Positions 1 through 7,702 of a DNA stretch of 64,000 nucleotides are shown here, one piece after another. Origin of the DNA: Flavobacterium defluvii (GTDB lineage Bacteria > Bacteroidota > Bacteroidia > Flavobacteriales > Flavobacteriaceae); the NCBI RefSeq assembly GCF_900129555.1, contig NZ_FQWC01000012.1, positions 59,933 through 123,932 on the forward strand, given 5' to 3'. The notes under the pieces were generated by a model. The model saw only the letters and a list, made by a program, of their open reading frames with translations, had not been told where the DNA came from and did not search any database. Both the position numbers and the translations under genes were made by a program. The stretch's first letter is position 1, and each line of letters begins with the position of its first letter.

Positions 1-229
1 TCACACTCCATTCCACAATAACTACCGTCCACAGTTCTACGTACGTACAACTGACGTAACAGGAGTTATTTCTTTACCAGCAGGTGTAGAGATGGTAATG
101 CCAGGTGATAACTTAACTATTGAAGTTGCTTTATTAAGCCCAATCGCTATGAACGTAGGTTTACGTTTCGCTATCCGTGAAGGTGGTAGAACAGTTGGTG
201 CTGGACAGGTTACTGAAATTGTAGAGTAA
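1..229 (+). CDS. tuf: Elongation factor Tu, C-terminal end (partial)
   Basis: Only the last 75 codons are in the window (frame beginning at base 2, stop TAA 227-229). The translation begins HTPFHNNYRPQFYVRTTDVT and ends GGRTVGAGQVTEIVE, the typical end of EF-Tu domain III. EF-Tu is the GTPase that delivers aminoacyl-tRNA to the ribosome. It sits immediately upstream of tRNA-Trp, secE and nusG, a gene order usual in Bacteroidota and many other bacteria. The 5' part and promoter are outside the window. The family call is certain; whether the genome has further tuf copies cannot be seen. Confidence 0.97.
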   Translation, partial: HTPFHNNYRPQFYVRTTDVTGVISLPAGVEMVMPGDNLTIEVALLSPIAMNVGLRFAIREGGRTVGAGQVTEIVE

Positions 230-289
230 TTCATAAATAATACATTAAAAGCCAGTTGATTTTCTTAATTGAAGTCACTGGCTTTAATT

Positions 290-360
290 ACGGGCGTAGT
301 TCAAGGGTAGAATAGCGGTCTCCAAAACCGTTGATGGGGGTTCGAATCCCTCCGCCCGTG
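290..360 (+). tRNA. trpT: tRNA-Trp (anticodon CCA)
   Basis: A full cloverleaf can be folded by eye. The acceptor stem ACGGGCG (290-296) pairs with CGCCCGT (353-359), G360 is the discriminator, the anticodon loop is CTCCAAA with CCA, and the T-loop is GGTTCGAATCC. The 3' CCA is not fully encoded (CAA follows). It lies between tuf and secE, as in many bacteria, and is probably processed out of the tuf-secE-nusG transcript. Confidence 0.96.
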
Positions 361-378
361 CAATAAAAAATATATCAA

Positions 379-576
379 ATGACAAAAGTTACTAATTATT
401 TATCAGAGGCTTTCGAAGAATTAAAGTCAAATGTTACTTGGCCAGCTTGGGCTGAAGTTCAAAAATTGACAATTGTTGTGGCTGTATTTTCGATTCTGTT
501 CGCTTTGGCAACTTGGGGAGTAGACGAATTTTTTGCAAAAGCTTTGGCTGGATTTTTTAACTGGTTAAAAGGATAA
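379..576 (+). CDS. secE: Preprotein translocase subunit SecE
   Basis: This 65-residue protein matches the short, single-membrane-span SecE found outside Proteobacteria. An amphipathic N-terminal helix with the conserved SNVTWPAWAEV segment (about residues 17-27) is followed by one hydrophobic span (about residues 30-60). SecE clamps the SecY channel in the inner membrane. Position directly before nusG and after tRNA-Trp supports the call. Eight to ten bases separate it from nusG, so the two are cotranscribed. Confidence 0.95.
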   Translation: MTKVTNYLSEAFEELKSNVTWPAWAEVQKLTIVVAVFSILFALATWGVDEFFAKALAGFFNWLKG

Positions 577-586
577 TTTTTTTGTG

Positions 587-1138
587 ATGGCAGATAATAA
601 TGTGAAAAAATGGTATGTAGTGAGAGCTGTAAGTGGCCAGGAGAATAAGGTAAAAGCTTACATCGAAACTGAAATTGCCAGATTAGGTATGGAGGATTAT
701 GTTTCCCAGGTTTTGGTTCCTACTGAAAAAGTAGTAACTGTAAAAGAAGGGAAAAAGATGTCTAAGGATAAAGTTTATTTTCCTGGATATGTTATGATTG
801 AAGCTAACTTAGTTGGTGAGATACCTCATATTATTAAATCTATTACAAGTGTAATTGGTTTCTTAGGAGAAATTAAAGGAGGAGAACCTGTTCCTTTAAG
901 ATTATCAGAGGTTAATCGTATGTTAGGTAAAGTAGATGAGCTTGCTGTAAATACAGATACTCGCGCTATTCCTTTTAGTTTAGGCGAAACAGTAAAAGTG
1001 ATCGATGGTCCTTTTAATGGCTTTAATGGTACGGTTGAAAAAATCAATGAAGAAAAGCGTAAACTTGAAGTTATGGTTAAGATTTTCGGAAGAAAAACAC
1101 CATTAGAGTTAAGTTTTATGCAAGTAGAAAAAGTATAA
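587..1138 (+). CDS. nusG: Transcription termination/antitermination factor NusG
   Basis: This 183-residue protein has the NGN domain at the N-terminus (KKWYVVRAVSGQENKVKAYI) and a C-terminal KOW motif around VIDGPFNGFNGTVEKIN. NusG binds RNA polymerase and couples it to Rho or the ribosome. An in-frame GTG lies one codon upstream (584), but the ATG at 587 fits the family start MADNNVKKWYV better. Length is normal for Bacteroidota NusG. It lies in the secE-nusG-rplK order that is nearly universal. Confidence 0.96.
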   Translation: MADNNVKKWYVVRAVSGQENKVKAYIETEIARLGMEDYVSQVLVPTEKVVTVKEGKKMSKDKVYFPGYVMIEANLVGEIPHIIKSITSVIGFLGEIKGGEPVPLRLSEVNRMLGKVDELAVNTDTRAIPFSLGETVKVIDGPFNGFNGTVEKINEEKRKLEVMVKIFGRKTPLELSFMQVEKV

Positions 1139-1205
1139 TTTTTTGTTACACTATAATAAACCATTGTAATCGCTTCCATTGATTACAGTGTTAAATTTTT
1201 TAAAA

Positions 1206-1643
1206 ATGGCTAAAGAAATTAGTAAGGTAGTTAAACTACAAGTTAAGGGAGGTGCTGCGAATCCGTCGCCACCGGTTGGACCTGCTTTAGGAGCTGCTGG
1301 GGTTAATATCATGGAGTTTTGTAAGCAGTTTAATGCTAGAACTCAGGATAAACCTGGCAAAATTTGTCCAGTGCAAATCACTGTGTACAAAGACAAATCA
1401 TTTGATTTTGTTGTTAAGACTCCTCCAGCAGCAGTTCAGTTAATGGAAGCTGCAAAGCTAAAATCTGGTTCTGGTGAGCCTAATCGTAAAAAAGTAGCTA
1501 GCGTTACTTGGGAACAAATTAGAACTATTGCTGAAGACAAAATGCCAGACTTAAACGCTTTCACAATTGAGAAAGCTATGAGTATGGTTGCTGGAACAGC
1601 TAGATCTATGGGTATAACTGTATCAGGAGATGCTCCTTTTTAA
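1206..1643 (+). CDS. rplK: Large-subunit ribosomal protein L11
   Basis: This 145-residue L11 has the N-terminal domain VVKLQVKGGAANPSPPVGPA with the conserved PPVGPALG motif, and the RNA-binding C-terminal domain ending MGITVSG. L11 binds 23S rRNA at the GTPase-associated centre. The frame is open upstream to a TTG at 1179, but the ATG at 1206 gives the conserved start MAKEISKVVKLQ. It forms the L11-L1-L10-L7/L12 block with the following genes. Confidence 0.97.
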   Translation: MAKEISKVVKLQVKGGAANPSPPVGPALGAAGVNIMEFCKQFNARTQDKPGKICPVQITVYKDKSFDFVVKTPPAAVQLMEAAKLKSGSGEPNRKKVASVTWEQIRTIAEDKMPDLNAFTIEKAMSMVAGTARSMGITVSGDAPF

Positions 1644-1656
1644 TTAAGAAAAAGAC

Positions 1657-2346
1657 ATGGCAAAATTAACAAAAAAGCAAAAAGAGGCTGCTTCAAAAAT
1701 TGAAAAGAACAAATTATACTCTTTAAAAGATGCTGCTGCATTAATTAAAGTTGTTGCTTCTGCAAAATTTGATGAGTCTGTTGATATCGCAGTTCGTTTG
1801 GGTGTAGATCCAAGAAAAGCGAATCAAATGGTTAGAGGTGTAGTTACTTTACCTCATGGAACAGGAAAAGACGTTAAAGTATTAGCATTGGTTACTCCGG
1901 ATAAAGAAGCTGAAGCAAGAGAGGCTGGAGCAGATCACGTTGGTCTTGACGATTACTTACAAAAAATTAAAGACGGTTGGACAGATGTTGATGTGATCAT
2001 TACTATGCCTGCTGTTATGGGTAAATTAGGTCCATTAGGTCGTATTTTAGGACCTAGAGGTTTAATGCCAAACCCTAAGACAGGTACAGTAACTATGGAT
2101 GTTGCTAAAGCTGTTCAAGAAGTTAAAGCTGGTAAAATTGACTTTAAAGTTGATAAAACTGGTATCGTTCACGCAGGAATCGGTAAAGTTTCTTTTGGAG
2201 CTGAGCAGATTGTTGACAACGCACACGAAATTATTCAAACATTAATAAAACTTAAACCAACTGCTGCTAAAGGTACATACATTAAAGGTATTCACCTTAC
2301 AAGCACAATGAGTCCTGCTATCGCATTAGACCCAAAAGCAGTATAA
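1657..2346 (+). CDS. rplA: Large-subunit ribosomal protein L1
   Basis: This 229-residue protein spans the full length of L1, with characteristic segments VRLGVDPRKANQMVRG, LGRILGPRGLMPNPKTGTVT and the C-terminal IKGIHLTSTMSP. L1 forms the mobile stalk of the ribosome and in many bacteria represses its own operon by binding mRNA. It starts 13 bases after rplK and ends 22 bases before rplJ, so cotranscription is clear. No L1-binding mimic was recognised in the leader by eye. Confidence 0.97.
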   Translation: MAKLTKKQKEAASKIEKNKLYSLKDAAALIKVVASAKFDESVDIAVRLGVDPRKANQMVRGVVTLPHGTGKDVKVLALVTPDKEAEAREAGADHVGLDDYLQKIKDGWTDVDVIITMPAVMGKLGPLGRILGPRGLMPNPKTGTVTMDVAKAVQEVKAGKIDFKVDKTGIVHAGIGKVSFGAEQIVDNAHEIIQTLIKLKPTAAKGTYIKGIHLTSTMSPAIALDPKAV

Positions 2347-2368
2347 TTGGTAGTTAAAAATTTTTAGT

Positions 2369-2869
2369 ATGACTAGAGAAGAAAAATCAATCGCGATTGA
2401 AAATTTAACTGCGCAGTTAGCTGGTACAAATATCATTTACATTTCTGATATTTCTGGTTTAAACGCAGAGACAACTTCAAGCTTACGTAGAGCTTGTTTC
2501 AAAGCAGGTATCAAATTAGAGGTTGTAAAAAATACTTTGCTTGCAAAAGCAATGGAAGCTTCTTCTAATGATTATGGTGATTTACCTACAGTTTTATCAG
2601 GTAACAGTGCTATCTTCATTTCTGATGTTGCTAACGCACCTGGAAAAATTATCAAAGATTTCCGTAAGAAATCTGATAAACCAGTTTTAAAAGGAGCTTA
2701 CATCAATTCTGAAGTATATATTGGAGATAATCAATTAGATACATTAGCTACGATTAAATCTAAAGAAGAGCTTATTGGAGAAATCATTGGATTATTACAA
2801 TCTCCTGCTCAAAGAATTATTTCTGCTTTACAAAACAAATTCGCTGGAAGCGAAGAAGGAGCAGAGTAA
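2369..2869 (+). CDS. rplJ: Large-subunit ribosomal protein L10
   Basis: This 166-residue L10 (P0-like stalk base) has the N-terminal rRNA-binding domain with IIYISDISGLNAETTSSLRR and VVKNTLLAKAM. Its C-terminal helix (EIIGLLQSPAQRIISALQNK) carries the L7/L12 dimers. It directly precedes rplL, with a short hairpin in the gap. Length is normal. Confidence 0.96.
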   Translation: MTREEKSIAIENLTAQLAGTNIIYISDISGLNAETTSSLRRACFKAGIKLEVVKNTLLAKAMEASSNDYGDLPTVLSGNSAIFISDVANAPGKIIKDFRKKSDKPVLKGAYINSEVYIGDNQLDTLATIKSKEELIGEIIGLLQSPAQRIISALQNKFAGSEEGAE

Positions 2870-2877
2870 TTATGGAT

Positions 2878-2899
2878 GTAGGGAAGAATACTTCCTTAC
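2878..2899 (+). promoter_or_regulatory. Hairpin between rplJ and rplL
   Basis: GTAGGGAAG (2878-2886) pairs with CTTCCTTAC (2891-2899) around a four-base loop, with one G-T pair. No T-tract follows, so this is not an intrinsic terminator. It may be an RNA processing or translation-control element between L10 and the more abundant L7/L12; that role is inferred. Confidence 0.45.
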
Positions 2900-2961
2900 T
2901 GCTTAATTAGCGCACAATAAATAAATTATATTTTTACAAATCATTTTAAACGATAGAAAAA

Positions 2962-3333
2962 ATGGCAGATTTGAAACAATTCGCAGAACAATTAGTTAAC
3001 TTAACAGTTAAAGAAGTTAACGAATTAGCAACAATATTAAAAGACGAGTACGGAATCGAGCCTGCTGCTGCTGCTGTAGTAGTTGCTGCTGGTGGAGGAG
3101 AAGGTGCTGCTGAAGAAGCACAAACTGAATTTACAGTTGTATTGAAAGATGCAGGAGCTTCTAAATTAGCTGTTGTAAAATTAGTTAAAGAATTAACTGG
3201 TTTAGGTCTTAAAGAAGCTAAAGATGTAGTTGACGGTGCTCCAAGCAACGTTAAAGAAGGTGTTTCTAAAGAAGAGGCTGAAGGTCTTAAAAAATCATTA
3301 GAAGAAGCTGGAGCTGTTGTTGAGTTAAAATAA
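2962..3333 (+). CDS. rplL: Large-subunit ribosomal protein L7/L12
   Basis: This 123-residue protein has the N-terminal dimerisation domain (ADLKQFAEQLVNLTVKEV), an alanine-rich hinge (about residues 33-55) and the C-terminal factor-binding domain (TGLGLKEAKDVVDGAPSNVK). L7/L12 recruits translational GTPases to the ribosome. It is followed by a strong hairpin before rpoB. Its gap from rplJ (92 bases) is long for this operon and holds an A+T-rich stretch that might carry an internal promoter. Confidence 0.97.
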   Translation: MADLKQFAEQLVNLTVKEVNELATILKDEYGIEPAAAAVVVAAGGGEGAAEEAQTEFTVVLKDAGASKLAVVKLVKELTGLGLKEAKDVVDGAPSNVKEGVSKEEAEGLKKSLEEAGAVVELK

Positions 3334-3353
3334 CAAAACACAGTTTAGAACTA

Positions 3354-3392
3354 GGTTTAGACCTTGGATGGAATCATCCAAGGGTCTAAACC
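3354..3392 (+). terminator. Attenuator-like hairpin between rplL and rpoB
   Basis: A stem of 17-18 bases per arm (3354-3370 with 3375-3392, one bulge, loop GAAT) is followed by ATTTTTCG. It is the strongest hairpin in the rplL-rpoB gap. Partial termination between ribosomal-protein and polymerase genes is well known at the equivalent site in E. coli; here it is inferred from structure and position only. Confidence 0.65.
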
Positions 3393-3601
3393 ATTTTTCG
3401 TATAATAAAATATATCAAATTTTATTATCCCATAGTTTAAAATACGAAAAAGTTTTTGATCAATACGAAGAAAGAAAATTAGACTTAATTTATAGAACTA
3501 ATTTTTAAAGATGTATTGATTATAATAAGAAAGTATAGATTAAACAGTGTGTATTTACACAAAAATAAATTACTTTTTTTTAATCAAAATTTTGTCCATT
3601 G

Positions 3602-6600
3602 ATGATAACAAATCAGACTGAAAGATTGAATTTTGCCTCTACAAAAAATATCCCTGACTATCCAGACTTTTTGGATGTTCAGGTTAAATCTTTTAAAGAT
3701 TTCTTTCAATTAGAAACGAAATCTGACGAAAGAGGCAACGAAGGGTTATACAATACCTTCATGGAAAACTTCCCAATTACAGATACAAGAAATAACTTTG
3801 TATTGGAATTCCTAGATTATTTTGTTGATCCGCCACGTTATACAATTCAAGAATGTATAGAGAGAGGTCTTACTTATAGTGTGCCTTTAAAAGCCAGGTT
3901 AAAACTATACTGTACAGATCCAGAACACGAAGATTTTGAAACAATTGTACAAGATGTTTATCTTGGGACAATTCCTTACATGACTCCTAGTGGTACTTTT
4001 GTTATTAATGGTGCCGAGCGTGTTGTAGTTTCTCAATTACACCGTTCTCCAGGGGTTTTCTTTGGACAGTCATTCCACGCAAATGGAACTAAACTTTATT
4101 CTGCCAGAGTAATTCCTTTTAAAGGATCTTGGATAGAATTCTCTACTGATATTAACAGCGTAATGTACGCATATATCGATAGAAAGAAAAAATTACCTGT
4201 AACAACTTTATTCCGTGCTATCGGATTCGAAAGAGATAAGGATATCCTTGAAATTTTCGACTTAGCTGAAGAAATTAAAGTTTCTAAAACTGGTATTAAG
4301 AAATATATTGGAAGAAGACTTGCTGCACGTGTATTGAATACATGGCACGAGGATTTCGTAGATGAGGATACTGGAGAGGTAGTTTCTATCGAACGTAACG
4401 AAATCATCCTTGATCGTGATACTATTATCGACAAAGATAATGTTGAAGAGATCATCGATTCTAATGTAAAATCTATTTTGTTACACAAAGAGGATAATAA
4501 CCAAGCAGATTATGCTATTATCCACAACACGTTACAAAAAGATCCAACAAACTCTGAAAAAGAAGCTGTAGAGCACATTTACCGTCAGCTGCGTAACGCT
4601 GAACCGCCTGATGAGGAAACTGCTCGTGGTATTATAGATAAATTGTTCTTCTCTGATCAACGTTATAACTTAGGTGAAGTTGGTCGTTACAGAATGAACA
4701 AAAAACTAGATTTAGATATCCCTATGGATAAGCAAGTGCTTACTAAAGAAGATATCATTACAATCGTTAAATATTTGATCGAGTTAATCAACTCTAAGGC
4801 AGAGATTGATGATATCGACCACTTATCAAACCGTCGTGTTAGAACAGTTGGTGAACAATTGTCTCAACAATTCGGTGTTGGTTTAGCACGTATGGCTAGA
4901 ACTATTCGTGAGAGAATGAACGTTAGAGATAACGAGGTGTTTACACCAATTGATTTGATCAATGCTAAAACATTATCATCAGTTATCAACTCTTTCTTTG
5001 GTACTAACCAGTTATCTCAATTTATGGATCAAACGAATCCATTAGCTGAGATTACACACAAAAGAAGACTTTCTGCACTTGGACCAGGTGGACTTTCGAG
5101 AGAAAGGGCTGGTTTCGAGGTTCGTGACGTTCACTATACGCACTATGGACGTTTATGTCCGATTGAAACTCCTGAGGGACCAAATATTGGTTTGATTTCA
5201 TCTCTTGGTGTTTATGCAAAAGTAAACGGAATGGGATTCATCGAAACTCCATACCGTAAAGTAACGAATGGTGTAGTTGATTTAGAAAGTACTCCAATTT
5301 ACTTAAGTGCTGAAGAAGAAGAAGGTAAAATGATTGCTCAGGCAAACATTGAAATGGACGAAACTGGTAAAATTACAGCTAGCAATGTTATTGCTCGTGA
5401 GGAAGGTGACTTCCCGGTTGTTGAACCATCTGTAGTTCATTATACAGACGTTGCTCCTAATCAGATCGCTTCGATTTCTGCGTCATTAATTCCTTTCTTG
5501 GAGCATGATGATGCGAACCGTGCGTTGATGGGATCAAACATGATGCGTCAGGCAGTTCCTTTGATCCGTCCTGAAGCACCGATTGTTGGTACAGGTTTAG
5601 AGCGTCAGGTAGCTTCAGATTCAAGAGTATTAATCAATGCTGAAGGGCATGGTACTGTTGAATACGTAGATGCTAATATCATCACTATTAAATACGATCG
5701 TACTGAAGACGAGAGAATGGTTAGTTTTGATGCTGATGAGAAAACGTACAACTTAATTAAATTCAGAAAAACCAACCAAGGTACAAGTATCAACTTGAAG
5801 CCAATCGTAAGAAGAGGTGACAGAGTTGTTCCTGGACAAGTATTATCAGAAGGATATGCTACTCAAAATGGAGAATTAGCTTTAGGTAGAAACTTAAAAG
5901 TTGCGTTCATGCCATGGAAAGGGTACAACTTCGAGGATGCGATTGTAATTTCTGAAAAAGTAGTTCGTGATGATATCTTTACATCTATCCACGTTGATGA
6001 TTATTCATTAGAGGTTAGAGACACTAAGTTAGGAAATGAAGAGTTAACAAACGATATTCCTAACGTTTCTGAAGAAGCTACTAAAGATTTAGATGAAAAC
6101 GGTATGATTAGAATTGGAGCAGAGGTTAAACCTGGCGACATTTTGATCGGAAAAATTACACCAAAAGGAGAATCAGATCCAACTCCAGAGGAGAAATTGC
6201 TTCGTGCAATCTTCGGAGATAAAGCTGGTGATGTGAAAGATGCTTCATTAAAAGCTTCTCCATCTTTACATGGTGTTGTTCTTGACAAAAAATTATTTGC
6301 AAGAGCCGTAAAAGATAAACGTAAACGTACTCAGGATAAAGATGCTTTAGGCGCTTTGGAAATGGAATTCGAAACTAAATTTGTTGAATTAAAAGACAGA
6401 TTGGTTGAGAAATTATTCCTTATCGTTAACGGAAAAACATCTCAAGGTGTAATGAATGATTTGGGTGAAGAAGTTTTACCAAAAGGTAAAAAATATACTC
6501 AAAAAATGCTTTACGCAGTAGAGGATTTTGCTCACTTAAGCAAAGGTCAGTGGGTTGCTGATGACGCTACTAATAAAATGGTTAATGACTTAATTCATAA

Positions 6601-7414
6601 CTATAAAATTAAGCTGAACGACTTACAAGGAGCTTTAAGAAGAGAAAAATTCACTATTACAGTTGGAGATGAATTACCATCTGGAATCTTGAAATTGGCT
6701 AAAATCTATATCGCTAAAAAACGTAAGTTAAAAGTTGGTGATAAAATGGCAGGACGTCACGGTAACAAAGGTATTGTTGCAAGAATCGTTCGTCATGAAG
6801 ATATGCCTTTCCTTGAAGACGGAACACCAGTTGATATCGTGTTGAACCCACTTGGGGTACCTTCACGTATGAACATTGGTCAGATTTATGAGACTGTATT
6901 AGGTTGGGCTGGTATGAACTTGGGTAGAAAATTTGCTACTCCAATTTTCGACGGTGCTTCTCTAGACGAAATCAATGCTTTGACTGATGAAGCTGGAGTA
7001 CCACGTTTCGGACATACTTACCTATATGATGGTGGTACAGGAGAGCGTTTTGCACAAAAAGCAACTGTGGGTGTAATTTATATGCTTAAATTAGGACACA
7101 TGGTTGACGATAAGATGCACGCACGTTCTATCGGACCATACTCATTGATTACGCAACAGCCACTTGGAGGTAAAGCTCAATTTGGAGGTCAGCGTTTTGG
7201 AGAGATGGAGGTTTGGGCACTTGAGGCTTATGGAGCTTCTAGTACGCTACGTGAGATCTTAACTGTTAAGTCTGATGACGTTATTGGTAGAGCTAAAACT
7301 TACGAGGCTATCGTTAAGGGTGAAACTATGCCAGAACCAGGTTTACCAGAATCATTCAATGTATTAATGCACGAATTGAAAGGTCTAGGATTAGATCTTC
7401 GTTTGGAAGAATAA
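3602..7414 (+). CDS. rpoB: DNA-directed RNA polymerase subunit beta
   Basis: This 1270-residue beta subunit starts MITNQTERLNFASTKNIPDY, the usual Bacteroidota start. An in-frame TTG lies one codon upstream. The rifampicin-pocket region is seen around residues 464-500 (FFGTNQLSQFMDQTNPLAE, then THKRRLSALGPGGLSRERAG), followed by GRLCPIETPEGPNIGLI. The catalytic-core segment KVGDKMAGRHGNKG and the C-terminal GGQRFGEMEVWALEAYGA are present. No change at the commonly mutated resistance residues stands out by eye. It is preceded by a 268-base gap with an attenuator-like hairpin and followed by rpoC after 288 bases. Confidence 0.98.
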   Translation: MITNQTERLNFASTKNIPDYPDFLDVQVKSFKDFFQLETKSDERGNEGLYNTFMENFPITDTRNNFVLEFLDYFVDPPRYTIQECIERGLTYSVPLKARLKLYCTDPEHEDFETIVQDVYLGTIPYMTPSGTFVINGAERVVVSQLHRSPGVFFGQSFHANGTKLYSARVIPFKGSWIEFSTDINSVMYAYIDRKKKLPVTTLFRAIGFERDKDILEIFDLAEEIKVSKTGIKKYIGRRLAARVLNTWHEDFVDEDTGEVVSIERNEIILDRDTIIDKDNVEEIIDSNVKSILLHKEDNNQADYAIIHNTLQKDPTNSEKEAVEHIYRQLRNAEPPDEETARGIIDKLFFSDQRYNLGEVGRYRMNKKLDLDIPMDKQVLTKEDIITIVKYLIELINSKAEIDDIDHLSNRRVRTVGEQLSQQFGVGLARMARTIRERMNVRDNEVFTPIDLINAKTLSSVINSFFGTNQLSQFMDQTNPLAEITHKRRLSALGPGGLSRERAGFEVRDVHYTHYGRLCPIETPEGPNIGLISSLGVYAKVNGMGFIETPYRKVTNGVVDLESTPIYLSAEEEEGKMIAQANIEMDETGKITASNVIAREEGDFPVVEPSVVHYTDVAPNQIASISASLIPFLEHDDANRALMGSNMMRQAVPLIRPEAPIVGTGLERQVASDSRVLINAEGHGTVEYVDANIITIKYDRTEDERMVSFDADEKTYNLIKFRKTNQGTSINLKPIVRRGDRVVPGQVLSEGYATQNGELALGRNLKVAFMPWKGYNFEDAIVISEKVVRDDIFTSIHVDDYSLEVRDTKLGNEELTNDIPNVSEEATKDLDENGMIRIGAEVKPGDILIGKITPKGESDPTPEEKLLRAIFGDKAGDVKDASLKASPSLHGVVLDKKLFARAVKDKRKRTQDKDALGALEMEFETKFVELKDRLVEKLFLIVNGKTSQGVMNDLGEEVLPKGKKYTQKMLYAVEDFAHLSKGQWVADDATNKMVNDLIHNYKIKLNDLQGALRREKFTITVGDELPSGILKLAKIYIAKKRKLKVGDKMAGRHGNKGIVARIVRHEDMPFLEDGTPVDIVLNPLGVPSRMNIGQIYETVLGWAGMNLGRKFATPIFDGASLDEINALTDEAGVPRFGHTYLYDGGTGERFAQKATVGVIYMLKLGHMVDDKMHARSIGPYSLITQQPLGGKAQFGGQRFGEMEVWALEAYGASSTLREILTVKSDDVIGRAKTYEAIVKGETMPEPGLPESFNVLMHELKGLGLDLRLEE

Positions 7415-7424
7415 TAAAAGTTTT

Positions 7425-7474
7425 CAGTCGCAGTTTCAGTATTCGGTTAACCCTGAAGGCTGAGACTGCAGACT
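7425..7474. repeat. Imperfect palindrome in the rpoB-rpoC gap
   Basis: CAGTCGCAGTTTCAG (7425-7439) is nearly complementary to CTGAGACTGCAGACT (7460-7474). The rest of the gap (7475-7702) shows no gene, no clear promoter and no T-tract terminator. The palindrome resembles small intergenic repeats common in Flavobacterium genomes (from memory). It lies 10 bases after the rpoB stop and could stabilise or process the rpoBC transcript. Confidence 0.5.
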
Positions 7475-7702
7475 ATTACTAATAAGATTAAAGTTTTTAA
7501 GATTTATACCCGTAACCCGTTCCGATTTTTTATAATAATGCAGGGCATTTTATAACTAGCACTTCAAATAAGAGTTTGAGGTTTAGAGAAGTAAACCGAG
7601 GTAAGCGCGATGATTTAACTCTTTTGGAATCTATTTTTTGAAAGATGGAGATTATGAAATCTAAAATCAATTTTTAACAGCAGTAAATCAATAGTAAAAA
7701 CT

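Noticed and set aside
247..285. A hairpin AAAGCCAGT/ACTGGCTTT between tuf and tRNA-Trp as an intrinsic terminator.
   Set aside because: The loop is about 20 bases and no T-tract follows; it may only be a processing feature.
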